This document shows, one piece after another, positions 61,335-64,000 of a stretch of 64,000 nt of DNA. Every line of letters begins with the position of its first letter. The stretch's first letter is position 1. Source of the DNA: Saprospiraceae bacterium (GTDB taxonomy: Bacteria > Bacteroidota > Bacteroidia > Chitinophagales > Saprospiraceae); contig JALHQW010000011.1 of the NCBI GenBank assembly GCA_022841745.1, positions 1 through 64,000 of the forward strand. The letters are read 5' to 3'. The notes beneath the pieces are model-generated. The model saw nothing but the letters and a program-made list of their open reading frames with translations, had not been told where the DNA came from and did no database searches. The translations under genes were made by a program, and so were the position numbers.

Positions 61335-63836
61335 TCATTCAACCAAATAAACACCACCTTTCACTGTTTTAAACTCAACAAGCCCGTTCGGAAGTTTGGT
61401 AAAGCTTGTCTTCTTGCCATTACTGCTGATTTTTAAGCCGGGCTTGTATTCAATCCGGCATACTTCACCTGCCTTTGATAATATCTTGAGTTGTGTGACT
61501 GTTTTATTTTTCCAAACAACATCCAATTCAAAACCACCCCTGGCGCACAGGCCCATAAATTCACCATCGCTCCATTCGTCGGGTAAGGCGGGCAATAATT
61601 TTAGGAATCCGTCATGGGATTGCATCAGCATTTCAGTGATAGCAGCCGAAACGCCAAAAGCGCCGTCAACCTGCAATGACCTTCCACAAATGGCAAAAAA
61701 TGAAGCGGTGCATTGTTCTTTCAAATACCCTTTGTAGATTTTATTAGCCCGGTTGCCGTCGTTCAATCTTGCCCACAATGCCATTTTCCATGCCCTCGAC
61801 CAACCGGTGGAGCCGTCGCCCCGTTCTTCCAAAACCTTTTTATACGACTCAATCAAAGCAGGTGTCCTTTTTTCGTACAATACTTTACCGGGGTACAAGC
61901 CATACATATGTGAAAAATGGCGGTGGTTTTCTTCCAGTGATTTCCAGTCGTCGGCCCACTCCTGCAAGGAGCCATCCCTCCCAATCTGCGGTGGCACTAA
62001 TTTTTCCCTGGCTGCTTTTACGCTTTGGATAAAGGCATCGTCCTTTTCTAAAACCTTGGCCGCTTCTATATAATAACCAAAGAGGTCATAGAGTATTTGC
62101 ATATCTATGGAAGAGCCTGCACAGATGGAGGTGCCCTCCCGAAAACTTGCGGTCACTTCATCGAAATAAGGTTTGTTGCCGCCGCCGTCCGGAAAGTTTT
62201 CGGGGGAAGTGGAGGGATTGGTGACCAACCATTTACCATTGGGGTGCGGAACTAAAAAATCCATGAAGAACTGAACGGAGCCTTCCATCAACGGAAAGGT
62301 TTCTTTTAAAAAACCTTTATCCATCGTGTATTGATAATGCTCCCATATATGCGTACAGAGCCATGCACCCCCAACCGTAAACGTCCCCCAAGTGGGGCCA
62401 TCCATCGGTGCGGCCACCCGCCATATATCTGTATTCTGATGAAATACCCATCCGTCAGCGCCATAATGCTCACGGGCCACCTGTGTGCCCTGGTCGGTTA
62501 ATTCCCTAATCATGCGTACCAAAGGTTCGGCACATTCCGAAAGATTGCCGCTTTCCACCGGCCAATAATTCATTTCGGTATTGATGTTCGTGGTATATTT
62601 CGAATCCCAGGACGGGTTCATATCATCGTTCCAGATGCCCTGCAAATTGGCGGGTTCTGTGCCCGGCCTGGAAGAACCAATCATGAGGTACCTGCCAAAC
62701 TGATAACTCAGCGCAGCCAAGGAAGGGTCAGGTTCCGATTGGATTTTTTTCACCCGCTCCGGCGTTGGTAAAAAGGAATTTTGCGTATTGGGCAATGCTA
62801 ACGAAACACGGTTAAAGTATTTGCCATGGTCTGCAATGGCTGAATCGAGGATATTATTGTACGATTTATTTTCTATTGCCTTGAAATAATTGTTGACTCG
62901 TTGGTGTTGGTCTGCACTCACATCCTTGTAGTTCACAAAATTGGTGGCAGCGGCAAAATAGAGCGTTACCGAATTTGCATTTTCAATCATCAGATTCACA
63001 TCTTCTGTCTTCATGGTTCCACCTTCCGGTACCGCTTTAATCCTTGCTTCATACCGCATCTTTCCTTCTATGCCCATATAGTCGGCTGATTTGCCCGTCA
63101 GGATAAGCCCGTCATTGCCATAAGGGTCCATCTTGAAATAATCGGTGGCATAATTGGAGTGAGCCTGGTTTCTTTCGCCCCGAAGGTTGGCGGTAAAAGT
63201 AATGTTGCCGGGCTTGCTGGCGGTGATACGGACCACAATTACTTGGTCGGGGGCTGATGCGAATACCTCCCGCTGGTACCTTACCCCATTGGATAGGTAA
63301 GAAACACCGGAAATTCCACGCTCCATATCGAGCCATCTCTTATATTCGGCAACGCTGTCCTGGTTCTCAAAAAACAAATGAAGATTGGCGAGGCATTGGT
63401 ATTTCATCTGCTCTACCGGGTAGCCCATGGTGTTTCTGCCGAATAAATTATGTGCTGCCAGGTATTTTTCCTCGAAGACCAGTTGCTGGATTTCGGGCAA
63501 AACCTTGTACCCGCCTTTTACCACGGTTGAATAAGGCCCGCCAGACCAATAGGTTTCTTCATTTAGTTGAATACGTTCTTCCCCATGCTTTCCAAAGACC
63601 ATGGCACCCAAGCGGCCGTTGCCAACCGGCAGGGCATCGTCCCATTTTTGGGCCGGTGCTGCATACCACAACAAGGTGGCAGGGTTAAAGCTCCCGGAGT
63701 TAATCATGTCCGGGATGTCTTTTTGCTGTGCAAAAAGGTTGGTGGTAAGAAAGAGGAGAAATAGAGAAGTTACTATTCGAGTTGATTTCCACAGTCTATT
63801 TGTGCTACCAATATGGTCAAAAAAGTTGGCTGTCAT
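61335..63836 (-). CDS. GH95 family alpha-L-fucosidase-like protein
   Basis: 833 residues with an N-terminal signal anchor (TRIVTSLFLLFLTTNLFAQQ). The start of the mature part (LLWYAAPAQKWDDALPVGNG, RLGAMVFGKHGEERIQLNEE, TYWSGGPYS) is the classic GH95 N-terminus. The (alpha/alpha)6 barrel shows TTNINTEMNYWPVES at about 417, corresponding to the two catalytic-site Asn residues of family members, and GSSIDMQILYDLFG. The region near 730 (QVDGAFGVSAAITEML) carries the conserved Asp-Gly. It removes alpha-1,2-fucose or related residues from glycans such as xyloglucan or algal fucans. It is intact and of normal family length. The 160 bases upstream show no clear promoter. Confidence 0.92.
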   Translation of the reverse strand: MTANFFDHIGSTNRLWKSTRIVTSLFLLFLTTNLFAQQKDIPDMINSGSFNPATLLWYAAPAQKWDDALPVGNGRLGAMVFGKHGEERIQLNEETYWSGGPYSTVVKGGYKVLPEIQQLVFEEKYLAAHNLFGRNTMGYPVEQMKYQCLANLHLFFENQDSVAEYKRWLDMERGISGVSYLSNGVRYQREVFASAPDQVIVVRITASKPGNITFTANLRGERNQAHSNYATDYFKMDPYGNDGLILTGKSADYMGIEGKMRYEARIKAVPEGGTMKTEDVNLMIENANSVTLYFAAATNFVNYKDVSADQHQRVNNYFKAIENKSYNNILDSAIADHGKYFNRVSLALPNTQNSFLPTPERVKKIQSEPDPSLAALSYQFGRYLMIGSSRPGTEPANLQGIWNDDMNPSWDSKYTTNINTEMNYWPVESGNLSECAEPLVRMIRELTDQGTQVAREHYGADGWVFHQNTDIWRVAAPMDGPTWGTFTVGGAWLCTHIWEHYQYTMDKGFLKETFPLMEGSVQFFMDFLVPHPNGKWLVTNPSTSPENFPDGGGNKPYFDEVTASFREGTSICAGSSIDMQILYDLFGYYIEAAKVLEKDDAFIQSVKAAREKLVPPQIGRDGSLQEWADDWKSLEENHRHFSHMYGLYPGKVLYEKRTPALIESYKKVLEERGDGSTGWSRAWKMALWARLNDGNRANKIYKGYLKEQCTASFFAICGRSLQVDGAFGVSAAITEMLMQSHDGFLKLLPALPDEWSDGEFMGLCARGGFELDVVWKNKTVTQLKILSKAGEVCRIEYKPGLKISSNGKKTSFTKLPNGLVEFKTVKGGVYLVE

Positions 63837-64000
63837 GTTTTTGATTTTTTATGTTGTTTTAGTGTTGTAATTGGGTTGGAGGTAAAGGTTTTCGGCTTGG
63901 CGATGTGGCGGATTTCGGAACACAAAACTGTCAATACACCACAAAAGTTGATGCGAGGCAGAATGTTCAATTAACCAAGTCACCCGCCATTTCGCCAAAC

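Overview
The window looks like a chromosomal segment of a Bacteroidota bacterium, most likely from the Saprospiria (Saprospiraceae/Lewinella-like). The evidence is three secreted proteins with type IX secretion (Por/T9SS) C-terminal sorting domains, lipoproteins and Tat-type exported proteins, two giant hybrid histidine kinase/AraC regulators, Bacteroidota-type promoters (TAnnTTTG) without Shine-Dalgarno sites, and a GC content judged by eye slightly above 50%. Assignment below phylum is inference. No rRNA, tRNA, CRISPR array or complete transposase gene was seen.

Layout. 0.1-1.9 kb: an OFA-type MFS carrier and a translationally coupled one-helix small protein. 2.1-5.4 kb: a TPR sensor kinase (HisKA_2) and its LuxR-type response regulator, separated by a four-helix-bundle gene carrying a nonsense codon and bracketed by GCTGTTGGC-type repeats. 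5.6-10.9 kb: secreted proteins of unknown role, including three tandem paralogues with a duplicated leader. 11.3-17.0 kb: a 1885-residue repeat-rich T9SS surface protein. 17.2-23.6 kb: a decayed stretch with a truncated DUF1016/YhcG protein, LytTR, TolB-like, ankyrin and AraC remnants and palindromic mobile elements, around intact S41 peptidase, ATP-grasp-like and cytochrome genes. 23.8-25.6 kb: an Lgt-like membrane domain fused to an outer-membrane barrel, with a frameshift. 25.8-31.0 kb: a five-gene minus-strand locus with an ECF-like sigma factor, two lipoproteins made of tandem roughly 75-residue repeats, a membrane protein and a T9SS protein. 31.6-33.4 kb: two proteins of unknown function.

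33.9-41.0 kb: two divergent hybrid two-component regulators. 41.1-42.5 kb: a palindromic element, a 41-codon ORF and a KilA-N protein. 42.6-47.5 kb: a G8/beta-helix secreted protein with a dockerin-like end, and a T9SS protein. 47.6-51.5 kb: an N-terminally truncated cyclase and a sortilin/BNR propeller protein. 51.8-53.3 kb: a TonB_C-like secreted protein and an alpha/alpha-toroid-like protein. 53.4-56.0 kb: a small defence-like island of SMC/OLD-type ATPase, TOPRIM-like partner and a RelE/ParE toxin-antitoxin pair. 56.2-63.8 kb: glycan-related genes (GH43-like, chitobiase C-terminal-like, GH95 alpha-fucosidase) with a Tat-exported propeller protein and an extended SDR.

The main themes are export to the cell surface, sensing and glycan degradation. 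The most unusual signal is the number of perfect or near-perfect palindromes. They lie between genes, in a promoter region and, in three cases, in frame inside coding sequence (MFS carrier, DUF1016 protein, hybrid kinase). Several preserve their stems by compensatory changes between copies, and one small palindromic element sits inside another with a 9-bp target duplication.
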